The notes: a model not told the origin generated them from the letters alone. Positions 9,639 to 20,011 are shown, numbered from the stretch's first letter. The stretch: DNA of 28,225 bases from Triparma columacea (GCA_030267965.1 BRYA01000614.1:1-28225); one strand, 5' to 3'. A program made the numbers and translations.

Positions 9639-11015
9639 TCAAAGCAAGCTGTTGAAGAAGCTATCGAGTCCCTCGTCTAGCGGCTTCTCCCCTTCTCCTT
9701 CCTCCTCCTCTATTACCTCCCCTTTATCTCTATCCCCTTCCCCCTCCTTCCCCTCCCCCCCCGTTCCCTCCCACTCTACCTGTAAAACCCTCCCCCCGAA
9801 CGCCCTCCCCCTCAAACTCTCCTGGCATCTCCTCGCCCCTTCCTCGTCCCCGTACTCCACCGTCGTCAGCCCCTCAGCCGTTCCTAGCCCCACGACCCCC
9901 CCCCCGAACGTTAGGTTAACAACGTCCCCGAACTTCGACACCTCCCCCATGATTTCCTCCCGGAGGTCTTCGAAGAATTTACCCTTCCCCTCCCTATCCT
10001 CCGGTACTTCCCCCTCTGTATATATCCCCCATACCTTAACCGTCCTCCCATCCCCCCCTCTCCCCTCTTCTTCTCCTCCTTCCCAACTTTCAGTAGCGAA
10101 CTCAACCTTTACTTTCTTACCCTCCCATATAACCCCGTCCATCTTAAGCCCCAACCTTGCACCATCGGAGTCAACGAAACCGCAGAGAGCGTCACCCTTA
10201 AGTACACCACCCCTCCCATGGTCTCTATAAAGTTTCACCCACGAACACCGGCAGGCCTTCGTGGTGGTGGTGGCGGTTGTGACGCCAGGCTCCTCTACCT
10301 CAGGTTGTTGTACCCCACCACCACCGAACCATGAGGTGACGTCTTTTACAGTGAGAACCCTAACACCCTTCCCCCCAGGTCCGTCTCTAACTCCAGTGGG
10401 TAGGTTAGAAACATACAGCGTTACCCCAGCATCTCCACCGCGACCCGAGGTTGAGGTTTTTTTACTACCCGTCGATGATGACTTCCTACGACGTTTCTTT
10501 GAGTTTTGGGGGTGGGACGATGAGGGTTTACCCTTGTGACTAACTTCGTCTGCTCGGGTGTAACCTACTCCACAAGTTGAGTATATATTATTAACGCTGC
10601 GGATACTTGAGGTCTTGCGGTTAGATGGTGGAGGAGGTTTTGAAGGGATGGAACCACGGTCTTTGGAGGCTAGGTAGGACCAGGAGTTTATGGTTGAGAG
10701 ACGGAGCTTGGCTTTGAAGGAGGGGGAGGCTAATGTTGAGAATGACGTTGGTTTGGGTGTGTATGAAGGTGTGTATGAAGGAGGAGGGGGGATTGTATTG
10801 GAGTTGAGGGGAGCAGTGTTCGGAGCGGTATCATTAGTGGCATTACTAGCTGATATGGCGTATGATTGTGGATGATTAGCTTGGGTATTCGTTGTTGCTG
10901 TTGTTTCACCTAACGTAACGTCATTGTTAGACTCATTTGAAGCCTTCTCCATTTTAATTCGGGACATAATTTGTCTAAATTTGTCGATGGGGTTACTCAT
11001 TTCGCTGTTCATCAT
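9639..11015 (-). CDS. TatSF1/Cus2-like U2 snRNP splicing factor
   Basis: Members of this family bind SF3B1 and help U2 snRNP assembly in the nucleus. The single-exon frame has 458 residues. Residues 1-190 are Ser/Thr/Pro-rich and disordered, with a basic patch KKRRRKSS at about 173-180 that could be a nuclear signal. RRM1 spans about 198-308, with LYVSNLP as RNP2-like strand and the family-typical VKLYRDHGRG...LKGDALCGF. RRM2, likely a UHM, spans about 324-416 (TVKVWGIY, then FGDVVNLTF, then GLTTVEY). The acidic tail ends DEGLDSFFNSLL, close to the conserved end of TatSF1/Cus2 proteins. RRM1 carries a Gly/Thr-rich insertion (about 231-253). The start uses ATG ATG at 11015/11012. The divergent neighbour is IBA57, 461 bases away. 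Confidence 0.82.
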   Translation of the reverse strand: MMNSEMSNPIDKFRQIMSRIKMEKASNESNNDVTLGETTATTNTQANHPQSYAISASNATNDTAPNTAPLNSNTIPPPPSYTPSYTPKPTSFSTLASPSFKAKLRLSTINSWSYLASKDRGSIPSKPPPPSNRKTSSIRSVNNIYSTCGVGYTRADEVSHKGKPSSSHPQNSKKRRRKSSSTGSKKTSTSGRGGDAGVTLYVSNLPTGVRDGPGGKGVRVLTVKDVTSWFGGGGVQQPEVEEPGVTTATTTTKACRCSWVKLYRDHGRGGVLKGDALCGFVDSDGARLGLKMDGVIWEGKKVKVEFATESWEGGEEEGRGGDGRTVKVWGIYTEGEVPEDREGKGKFFEDLREEIMGEVSKFGDVVNLTFGGGVVGLGTAEGLTTVEYGDEEGARRCQESLRGRAFGGRVLQVEWEGTGGEGKEGEGDRDKGEVIEEEEGEGEKPLDEGLDSFFNSLL

Positions 11016-11476
11016 AAGATTGTGAAAGTACTATATTGTACGTAGATGTTACGTACAATATTTATGTACAAATTGCTTTCAAAAAGGAAATTAAAAGGAA
11101 ATAGATTGGAGAGCAAAAAAGAAGGACAAAAAGAAGAAATGTGGCCATAAAAGATGTTGAGGGATAATGGTATTGGGCGAAGGCAATTTTGCAAATTAAG
11201 CGCGGTGCGCTTTATTGTCAGTCCAAGCGCGTCAAAAGTGTCCGAGGCACGCTTCTCAGCAGGGTGGGTGGGTGGCATTGAAAATTTCTTCCTAGCGTTC
11301 ATCCTATTCTAGGGCCACAGGCCCAAGGCTGGCGCTCGCACTTTCTTGTATGATGTTATTGGCAAAATAGAAAGATTTTGCCTATGTTTTTTCTCTTTCG
11401 TTAGCCCTGCTCAAAAGCTCTTATTTTTCTCACGAGAGCCTTTTGCTCGGAATCCGAAATGCTCAAATAATGAGTC
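11016..11476. promoter_or_regulatory. Divergent promoter region, splicing factor / IBA57
   Basis: 461 bases separate the two opposing starts. The part next to the splicing factor (11020-11170) is A/T-rich, while 11190-11340 is G/C-richer. A small palindrome-like pair, GTACGTAGATGTTACGTAC, lies near 11038-11056. No gene is supported. Confidence 0.45.
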
Positions 11477-13435
11477 ATGTTTCGAACAGTATTTCGACGC
11501 TTTAATAGTACTAGAGCTTTATCTACGTCTATTGATGGAGCTGAATTAAAGGTGTGTGGGTGTGTGTAGTTTTATAAAGAGTTTACGTAAAGAAGGAGGA
11601 ATAATATGGGAAGATTAAGGAAAATAGCTTTCGGAGATTTGGACAAATGGATCCAAATATCTCCCTGTGAGGCTATATTGCGCTATATATTTGGTGTATC
11701 GAGTAGTGTGTATGTATCGAGTGGTGTGTGTGTGTATGGATATGCACACATACACACACACAGAGAACACACATACACACACTTACAACACACACACTCA
11801 CAATACCCACCCCACTCACCATCATCCACCACCACCCACACACACGCACACGCACATACTCAAACACCATCTCTCAGTGGGGATTATCACATGAATCGCA
11901 TCTCCCCCGTTCCCTCATTAAACTCTCAGGAAAAGGTGTCCAAAAGGTAAAAATAAGAAGAAAGACAAACTTCCATTCCATCCCACCCTGACTCATCAAT
12001 CTCTAACCTCCCCTCTTCCCTCTCCCCCCTCCCCATCCACCACCCCACCCTTCCACCACCGCAGTACCTCCAAGGTCTCGTAACAGTAGACATCGATAGA
12101 ATAATGGATGATCTCGATACAAGTCTAGCACTCGAGTCCTCCCGAGTCCTCGAGTCCGGCAAAGAGAACGTGATCCCCGAGGGCGGGGGAGTCCGCCGTC
12201 TCCACCACTGCTACTTCCTAGACATCCGCGGTAGAATAATAACAGACGGTATGCTCTGGCTACTATCAAGGTCATCAGTCATCTTAGACCTACCGAACTT
12301 CCCTCCCCCCAAACCCTCCTCCACCTCCTCCTCCTCACCCCCCCACCACCCCCTTTATCCTCATCTAAAAACCTACAACATCCGTGGCCCCCGTCACCTA
12401 AAGATAACCCCTCTCCCCACCCACTACGTATCCTGTATCTACGGTCTCCCCTCCCACGTTCTTCCCCCACCCCCCGGTTCAGAGTCCGGTGGTGTGGTTG
12501 TTGGGGACCATGATGTTAGGGGGGAGGGTATGGGTATGAGAGTTATTTGTGATGAGGAGTGTGACTTTGGTGAAATCATTAATAAAGACATGCTACCTGA
12601 AGCTAAAGGTACGAACGAGTTCTTAAGGTACCTACAGGGTCTACCCGAGGGTGCGGAGGTGCAGGGTAGAAGCGTTGTTGAGAGCTGTGGTGATATTATG
12701 GAGGGTGTACACTTTGATAAAGGCTGTTACCTCGGACAGGAGTTCACCGCTAGGAGCTACTTTAAGGGGGTCGTTAGGAAGAGGGTAACCCCCGCAGTGG
12801 TGTACGGGGGGGGGGAGGGAGGGGGGGAAGGGATTAAAGGGAAACTTAAAGCTAAGGACGTTGCCGGGTACATGTGGGCGGAGGGGAGGGGGGAGGATTA
12901 TGAGGGTGGAGGAGAGAATGTTAGGGATGACGGCAAGACGTTCACTATTAACAAGGGGGACGAAATTAGAAACAAGGAGGGGAAAAGAATAGGGAAGGTC
13001 GTAGGGGCGGGGGAAACGGGGAAAGGGGTGGGGGGGGGGGAGGGGGGGTTCCTACTACTTATTGAATGCAAGTTCAAGGAAATTCTTAATGAAGACATTG
13101 GAGGGGAGAAGGGGGAGGAGGTTAGAATTGGGGACGCGGAGGGGGAGTGGAGGATTAGGATATTTGAACCTGAATGGTGGCCGGAGATGGACGATATGGG
13201 GAAGGAGGTAGGTGGGGCAGCATCATCGGGGGTTGGGGGTGAAGCTGAGAGGGAGGAGGAGAATGATGAGGAGGGGGAGTGGGAGTACGTGGACGATGAT
13301 GAGGATATAGACGACGAGGATGGAGAGTGGGAGTACGTGGATGATGATGAGGAAGACGAGGATGAGGAAGGGGACGACGAAAAGGACAAAGGAGGGAACA
13401 AGAAGAAGACCGAACCCCACCCCTTCTTCGATTGA
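11477..13435 (+). CDS. IBA57: Mitochondrial Fe-S cluster assembly factor IBA57, three exons
   Basis: IBA57 is a folate-binding GcvT-like protein that acts with ISCA proteins to mature mitochondrial 4Fe-4S enzymes. Inferred exons 11477-11551, 11878-11946 and 12065-13435 all join in phase 0, giving 504 residues. Exon 1 encodes MFRTVFRRFNSTRALSTSID, an Arg-rich mitochondrial presequence. Exons 2 and 3 rebuild the family start SLIKLSGKGVQKYLQGLV. Exon 3 holds LDIRGRIITDGMLW and the signature KGCYLGQEFTARSYFKGVVR. The C-terminus extends beyond the usual family length with an acidic tail in which GEWEYVDDDE occurs twice. Gly-rich insertions encoded by G-runs interrupt the C-terminal domain. Exon 1 is the least certain part; it was chosen for phase, donor site and presequence. 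Confidence 0.85.
11552..11877 (+). repeat. IBA57 intron 1 with (CA/TG)n microsatellites
   Basis: The inferred 326-base intron starts GTGTGTGGG and ends CTCTCAG. It contains a TG-rich stretch (about 11706-11735) and a long, interrupted CA-rich stretch (about 11745-11850). These can pair with each other in RNA. Apparent reading frames here (Thr-His repeats) are microsatellite artefacts. Confidence 0.7.
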
Positions 13436-13487
13436 AATGTAGAAAACGACAATTTTCAAGCAAAATGCAAACAATACAGTGACTTTC

Positions 13488-16400
13488 TCATTCCTCCTCC
13501 TCCTCGTCCTCCTCCCCCTCCTCTTCTTCCTCTTCTTCCTCCCCCCCATCCCCCACCTTTCTCCCCCCCACAAAAACCGCCACCACAAGCAGTCCAAGTC
13601 CCGCCATTCCCGGTATCACGATCCCCCCCGCCGCTACCATTACGACCGTTTCAACCCATCCTCCCCCCTCCACCCCCATCCTCCTCATAGCCGCGTTCCC
13701 CACCCTCCTCGTAACGTAAACCGGGTTAACCATCGTTTCCCCCCTCCCCTTCAGTGCCCTAACCTCCTTCGCAAGTTCCTCCACAACCCCCGCGACCGCA
13801 GCGTCCCTGGCGGTCCTTTCCCTCTCCATCCTCTCCAGCGTGCTCAAGTAGCACCCCTCCATGTGCACCATGTACCTGTCTACGATGCTCTGGTTAAGCT
13901 GTAGTCCCTTGATCTCGTTCATCAAGGTCTTGAAGATGTTCTCAGCCTTCTCACCCCCTACGCCCGTTGCAGTCATTGCCTTCATACCCTCCTTCCCGGT
14001 GACTGCCGCGGCCGCCGCCGCGGCTCCCTTTGTCTTGTCAAGCATCTTAGACCTGAAGTCCGTGTAGTTAAGCTTCTCAAGGCAGTTCGCTAGGCCTTCC
14101 TTTACGCTGGGGGGGATCAGGAGGCTCGTAAGGGTCTCGGCGTCCTTGCCGGTGCCGTCGACGTCGTTGTGAGCGACCATCTCCTTTTGGGATGTTGAGT
14201 TGTTACCACCCCCCTTTGCAACCTTTGTACCATTCACTTTGGTACCGTTCACTTTGGTACCGTTCACTTTGGTCCCATTAACCTTGGTCCCATTAACCTT
14301 GGTCCCATTCATTTTGGTCCCATTAACCTTATTCCCTTCCCCCCCCCCCACCGCCCCTTGTCCCCCCCCCTCCCCCACGTTGTTCTCGTTGTCCGTTCCA
14401 TCTCCCCCGTTCTTCCTTTCCCCTCCTCCCCCCCCCTTCGTCGTCCCCTCCCCCTCCCCCGCGACGGTGGGTGGTGTCGGGGCCCCCGCCCCCCCAGCCT
14501 TCAGAGTCTCGTTGCCCCCTCCGACGGTTGGCGCCGAGGAGGTGGTGGAGTTGGAATTACTTGGGGGCCCGGACCCGCCGCCTGAGGCGGCGCCATGAGG
14601 AGGCGGGGGGGGAGAGACTACTTCCTCGTACCCTCCGACCTCTTGGTCAATTTTGGGCGCCGGCGTCGGGGTTTTCTTGGACTCTGCCGCCTCCCCCTTC
14701 TCATCATTTACGGACACGTTCCCTTTCTCTTCCCCCTCCTTCTCCTCCTTCCCCTTCCCCTTCCCCTTCCCCTTTTCCCCCTTCCCTTCCCCCTTCTTGT
14801 CAGTCTTGACGTTTTCCTCCCCCTTTTCCACCACATTCTCAACCTCCCCCTCGCGTCCCTCAACTTCGCTGCTGTTCGTCGAGTTCTCTTCCTTCCCCCT
14901 CCCCAGCAGTCCCATAACGGCGTCCGTAACAGTCTTGGCGATCCCCTCCTTCTTCTCCCCTTCCTTCTTCTCCCCTCCTCCCCCCACTTCCTCAACCTCC
15001 TTCTTCTCCTCCTCCTTCTTCTCGGCATTGACCGTTTCCTCCCCATCGTCGACCACGGGCGTAGGTGCCGTATTCTCTGCTACCACCTGCATGGGGAGGG
15101 GGGGGGGGGGCAGGGTAGGAGCGATCGTTGGGTTTGCGTTAGTGATTTGGGTTACGTTTGGTGGACATTCCAATTGTAGCAATCNNNNNNNNNNNNNNNN
15201 CCTTTTCCTCTTCTATGACCTCCTCCTCAAGCTCCACCTCCACCTGATCCGCGTTCTCCTCCTCTCCCTCGGCCTCCTCCCCCCCCCCTCCCTCCTCCTC
15301 CGTCTCCGTCTCTCCCTCCTCCTCCTCCTCTCCACCCCCCCCCTCCCCCGTCTCCTCCCCCTCCCCCTCAACAACCCTCTCAACCACCCCCTCAGCCTGC
15401 GCTACGGCGTCCATCATGTGCTGCTGCTCCTTGTTGCTGACCTCCCACTCCTCGTGGAGGAACTCGTGGACGGTGCTGCCGTGGACCTTGATCTGGCTTA
15501 GTGTGCAGTAATGCTCGGTCCCGTAGTGGCTGATAAACCTGATCTTCAAATACCTATGAAGGGGACGAAGGGAGGGGGGATCAAAGGAAGTTAGCAATAG
15601 TTCGTGTTGTTACTAAGCTTTAACCGACTCGCTTCGCTCGCCCTCTCCCTCACCTCGCCAGCGCACGCTCCGATACCTCAAACTTTTGTTCCCCCTGCTG
15701 AATCTTGGCCGTGAAGGTCCCCAGGTTCCTCCACTCTTGGGTGGGGAACGTCTGGCTACCTAGGAGCTGGAACTCCCTTGTGGTCGAACTGAACTTCTCG
15801 TAGTGGGCCATTATTATGGTCTTGATTTGTATGTCTTCGGAGAGCCCAATTACGACCCATTTCTTGTCCTCGCATGGGGTTAGCGCATACTTGTCCTTGT
15901 CGTTCACTAGGATGTTGCTGAGAAGGAGAGCGAAGAGGTACGAGGAATTCGAAGTGAGATAGTGTTTGTGTGCTGGTGTGTTTGAATGTTGTCGTGGAGA
16001 GGACAGCAGCACGAAACTCCCTGCATAATATTTGTCACTACTGCCGTCGCCTCGCTTTCTGCCCATCCCGTTCTCACCTCATGCCCTTACTATTGGGTGA
16101 CTTCTCCAGCACGATCGCCCCCGCACTCGTGCTGGCGTAGTTCAGTATGATCCTCTCCTCGTCCTCCCCACTGCCCTTGCCGCTCCCCACAGGGTCCTTG
16201 TCTATGTCGTCCTGGATGGTGGGCTGGTCGGACGCATCGGGCTTCTCTGTCCCTTCAGTTATCTCTATGTCGTCTATGCTACCCGAAGCTTGTTCACTCA
16301 CGACGGCTTCCTCTATCTTTTCCTCTCCTTCCACCTCCTGGGAAGAGAGGGTTTGAGAGGGGTTTGTTTGTGAAGCCTCCTCAGCGTCGTCGTCAGTCTT

Positions 16401-16793
16401 CTGTTCGCTCTCACTGTTCTCTAAGCTATTTTCGTCCTCATTTGACACATCATTCTTCTCCTCTTCGGCGCTATCATTCTCTTCTGTGGTGATTTTGGAG
16501 ATACTTCCACCGGACTCTTGTCCCATTCCATTTTCTTTTCCCTCATCGTGAGTCGTCTCGATCATATCGTCCATATCCTCATCTATTTTCTTCTTATCTT
16601 TCTCTTCAGACCCAACAATAGGTGCCATATCATTGGGAGTCTCATAAATGTCAATTTCTTCTCCTTGGCGATGTCGCCCTCCACTTTCACCCTCGTCATT
16701 CTCGCTTATTATCACATCTGCGCTACATATTACGTCAAACAATTGAAATACTAGCACAGTTATCCAAACCGCTAGCGCTATCCTTATTCTCAT
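13488..16793 (-). CDS. SUN-domain ER/nuclear-envelope protein, SLP1/SUCO type
   Basis: Mid-SUN proteins of this type act in the ER lumen and nuclear envelope. Exons 16793-16078, 15917-15654 and 15553-13488 join in phase 2 at both introns (160 and 100 bases), giving about 1,014 residues. The ATG at 16793 starts a signal peptide (RIALAVWITVLVFQLF). An acidic lumenal segment follows. The SUN domain crosses all three exons: NYASTSAGAIVLEKSP, then NILVNDKDKYALTPCEDKKW, then the YLKIRFISHYGTEHYCTLSQ end. A long Glu-rich and low-complexity region with seven NGTK units comes next. The conserved SLP1-type helix NIFKTLMNEIKGLQLNQSIV and a membrane segment (GGIVIPGMAGLGLLVVAVFV) lie near the end, before an acidic tail. 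The frame shifts across the N gap at 15185-15200, so the gap size is probably wrong. Confidence 0.85.
14222..14332 (-). repeat. 15-bp tandem repeat encoding seven NGTK[V/M] units
   Basis: Seven consecutive five-codon units read NGTKM once and then NGTKV six times. Each contains the N-glycosylation sequon N-G-T. It lies in the predicted lumenal low-complexity region of the SUN-domain protein. Synonymous differences (GGT/GGG, ACC/ACG/ACA) separate the copies, so the array is not brand new. Confidence 0.95.
15185..15200. other. Assembly gap (16 N)
   Basis: The gap falls inside exon 3 of the SUN-domain gene, within a Glu-rich repeat-like stretch that is hard to assemble. The frames before and after it agree only if the true length is a multiple of three, or if an unseen intron lies here. 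Confidence 0.95.
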
Positions 16794-16844
16794 TGGTAAA
16801 TAAACGTTGGGGGAGATTTGGAAGAATCCAAATAAGGAAAAAAT
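16794..16844. promoter_or_regulatory. 51-bp divergent promoter, SUN protein / FKBP
   Basis: The two opposing ATGs are only 51 bases apart, so both core promoters and 5' UTRs must overlap each other or the neighbouring coding sequence. The stretch is A/G-rich, with AATCCAAATAAGGAAAAAAT beside the FKBP start. No TATA box is evident. Confidence 0.6.
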
Positions 16845-17575
16845 ATGCATCTCAAGGCCACCACAATAGGAGCAGCGCTTGTGACCCTGGCAGTTCCTGT
16901 TGTTATGGGTTACTCGCCACAGCCAAATCCGTGAGTATTTATCTCCCACATTCCCCATAGTCTCTGCTGATTGCTTTCACCTGCCCGACTCACCCGTCTA
17001 TTTTCCCCTCTCCCTTCCCTCCCAGTCTCACATCCCGGACCACGTTCCTCTCGAAAGCTAGTACGTTTGTGGCAACGTCTTCCCTCCTCCTTCCTCGCGT
17101 TGCTTTTGCCGAATCTTCTGATTTCATCACCACGGACTCTGGCATGAAGTACAAGGTCACCCAGGTCGGCACGGGTGCTGTGCCCAGCCAGGGGAGCATG
17201 GTGAAGGCTCACTATACGGGTTGGCTCGACGATTTCGATTCCCCCAAGAAGTTCGACAGCTCCAGGGATCGCGGGAAGCCTTTCTCTTTCAAGGTTGGGG
17301 CGGGGCAGGTAATTAAGGGATGGGATGAGTCTTTCTCTTCGATGAAGGTGAGTGTTGAACCACGGGACACCCTCAGGGGTGGCAATTCCGCTTAGCTCCC
17401 CCCCCCTCCCGAAAATCAACCTCCTCACACTGTCTCGCTTTGCTAATCTCAGGTGGGGGAGAGGAGGCAGATCATCTTGCCGCCTAACCTGGCTTACGGG
17501 GAGAGGGGAGCAGGGGGGGTTATCCCGGGGGGGGCGACGCTTTATTTTGATGTTGAGCTTCTGGCCATTGTTTAG
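16845..17575 (+). CDS. Plastid/thylakoid-lumen FKBP peptidyl-prolyl isomerase
   Basis: The predicted protein is a cis-trans prolyl isomerase that helps fold lumenal proteins. Exons 16845-16930, 17026-17347 and 17453-17575 give 176 residues, with exon 1 ending in phase 2. Exon 1 encodes an ER-type signal ([18 protein letters not shown]) followed by YSPQPNP, an aromatic at +1 as in the ochrophyte plastid cleavage motif. Exon 2 adds a Ser/Thr/Arg transit-like stretch and a second hydrophobic signal ending LLLPRVAFA before ESSD, typical of lumen cleavage. The FKBP fold follows: [44 protein letters not shown], and in exon 3 [20 protein letters not shown] then [11 protein letters not shown]. Most FK506-site residues look present. 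The gene is divergent from the SUN protein. Confidence 0.9.
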
Positions 17576-17682
17576 GGTTCAGTGATAAGAATGAACCATG
17601 TAATGTTCAACAGTACAACATTTATTGCGTATTGCGAGCAATTCACACGCACAAAGACACACACACACATACCCAATTTTTA

Positions 17683-20011
17683 TTATTCCCTTACCAACAC
17701 CCTCCCTACCACCCTCCAAAACCATCCCTCCCACTCCGTCGCAACCTCCTCCAAAGCTTCCTCCCCGAACAATCTCCACTTGTGTGCCTTTATCCATCCC
17801 TTGATGCCCTTCCTGAACTCCTCGTTCCTCCCCAACCTGCAAGCAATCTCGACATACTCCTCCTCCCCCCTCGCCGCCAGAGTTTTCTCCAGCCCTAGAA
17901 CCCTAAGCTGTCCGAGCGCGAGCTGTTCCACGACGATTTTTCTCGGGAGCACAACCACGGGAAGATCAACGCTGAGGGCCTCGAACGCGGTAACCCCTTC
18001 ACCCCACGGATATGTTCCAAGGAAAGCTACGCAGAGCTGGAGCAGATGAAGCAAGTCGTCCCTTGCCATCCGAGGAACGAACAACAGTCTACTGATCATT
18101 TCCTCTGTGAAGCCGAGCTCGTTCCTGAACCTGTCCGTAAAAATCTTGGCCCCCTCCAACAGCAGAATCTTTGCCCTCTTGTTGCCCTTAAGAATGCCCC
18201 GTATAATTCCGTCGAAGTCTGGGTGCAGCTTCTTGCTGTATTGCAGGCAAGCGTAGTAGTCCCATCCCTCCTCTAATCCAAAATCTTGCACCGTCGCCGC
18301 TCCTGCGTCGCCTATTGTTGGGGGGCGTAAATGCACAGTCAAGCTGTCGAAGACAACAAGCTGCTCAGTGAACGCACTATACCCACCACCCCCCTGCAAG
18401 TGCGTGATTCCCAGCGCTGCTCTTTTCAGCTCGTCGACCTCGACGACCTCGTAAGGAGCGCTGCTGTATCCCTCAAAGTCTCCATTCCCGACTCCACCGC
18501 CCTCCTCCAATTGAAACATGTCCGACGAAATAAAGTAGTCAATACTCGGCTGCCCGCTAGTGATTGGATGGCCGTGCCCGAATACTGCTTGCACAGGTGC
18601 TAGCCTCCCGAAGCTGCGAATGAAAAGGGTGACGGCAAAAGGTGAGGATTGTAATGGTGATGAGAGAAACGGAGCGTCTTGTACGGCGGAGGTACCAGCA
18701 GACAAAGTTTGTCGGTGTCAGCGTTGGCTCTTAGTGCGCGTTCGCTTTTCCTCACCTCAAATAGTAAGTCGAGGGCGACATGCCAAGCGCAAGATAAAGG
18801 AGGACGTCGCACTCGGCGCTCTTGATCATCTCTTGACTAGTGGCGGTGCTATACATCTTCAAAGTGTACGTTGCTGATGCTACAGAGTCCATCATTCGAG
18901 AAAACTCTGTGTCGAGCCCCGGGGGTTTGAAGAAGATTATCTCAATGTTGTTCCCTTTCCCCAGTCTTTCGAGCACAGCGTCGATGAGTTGCCCTGGAGA
19001 AGTGTTTCCTATTGATTCCGCGACTATACCCAATCTTACTGCCCCTCCCCCCCTTCTATAACCTTCCGGTCCAACATCAATTACCCCCTCTGTCAGCATA
19101 GGAAAGAAGAGCGAGTACGTCCTGCCCAAGAGCTCGTTCAATGGCCTTAAAGCGTAACCCAAGTATGGCCAACCTATAGGCATCTGCCCAATTTCCGTAG
19201 CAGGGTCCATTTTCATGCTGTTGTGGCTCACGGTGCTAAGCAGTTGGTGGAATCTCGACACGATCCTTTCGTACGTTCGACTCGTCGCCTCAACAGACAT
19301 GTGATGAGGAGGGCACATTGATGCCACAATTAGGTTCAAGCCTGGATCCGCTGGTCTCGTGCTCAAGGCATCCCTATACATAGCTTCTGCCTCCCCGTGT
19401 CGCCCCGTCTGTTCCAGTAGGTACCCCAAGTTCTTCACAATCACACGCTCCTCCTTTCTGTATTTCAGAGCTAGCCTCAAGAAACTTTCCTTGAAATCGA
19501 TTCCCAAACTCGGGACCCCAGTGGCTAGATCGTTGTAAACACTGGCAACCACCAAAGGGTTCAGCTTCTCAAGTTCCAACGGGGAATCCTCGAAATCCTT
19601 TGTCATGAAATCAGCCAAGGAGTTGCAGTCGTGAATACTGAACGTAGATACTTCCAATGGGGAACATACTTTATTCATGCAGAGTATCATCTCCCTAACA
19701 ACCTCGATCTCCCTGCCATGTCCCTCCCGCAACATGCGAAAGCCCTCAGAGAGGCCTTGCAGCGACAAGGAAAGGGGGGGCAAGTCCTGACTTTTGTCAT
19801 GACAAAGGCCACGAAGGTATAGAATGGGATCTGCACCGCCTTGTAACGGCTGCAGTGCGCCAAGAACAATCAAAAAAAGATGCGCGGCCAACATTGGCAT
19901 GGAACCAGAAACACCGGATTTAGACATACTCATCTTCTTTTTCATCTTTTTTTTTGGTGACTTTTCTGGTCCAATTTGAGCGTTCCAGTCGCGACATAGG
20001 TCACATATCAT
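17683..20011 (-). CDS. OGT/SPINDLY-like glycosyltransferase (GT41) with signal sequence
   Basis: GT41 enzymes transfer GlcNAc (OGT) or fucose (SPY) to Ser/Thr of proteins, usually in cytosol and nucleus. Exons 20011-18756 and 18613-17683 join in phase 2 across a 142-base intron, giving 728 residues. A Lys-rich N-terminus leads into a hydrophobic signal/anchor (MLAAHLFLIVLGALQPL). Later in-frame ATGs (about 19945-19927) are possible starts. A TPR-like unit reads NLGYLLEQTGRHGEAEAMYR. The catalytic region starts at GIVAESIGNTSPGQ. The splice restores YYLSFGRLAPVQAVFGHGHP, followed by TSGQPSIDYFISSD. The end has LLFVPRMARDDLLHLL and GTYPWGEGVTAFEALSVDLP, all GT41 hallmarks. The signal sequence is unusual for GT41. 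The donor sugar cannot be told from sequence. Confidence 0.85.

Noticed and set aside
9283..10230. Long plus-strand frame (about 315 codons) rich in Ser/Pro
   Set aside because: Most of it is antisense to the RRM-containing splicing factor, and its composition simply mirrors the complementary Gly/Glu codons.
11606..11950. Frames rich in Thr-His repeats
   Set aside because: They translate the CA/TG microsatellite, which fits better as the first intron of IBA57.
14222..14332. Regular short repeats considered as a CRISPR array
   Set aside because: The period is 15 bases with no spacers, and the repeat is in frame inside a eukaryotic gene.
14200..15501. Plus-strand Pro/Ser/Leu-rich frames across the N gap
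   Set aside because: They are complements of the Glu/Gly/Lys low-complexity region of the SUN-domain gene.
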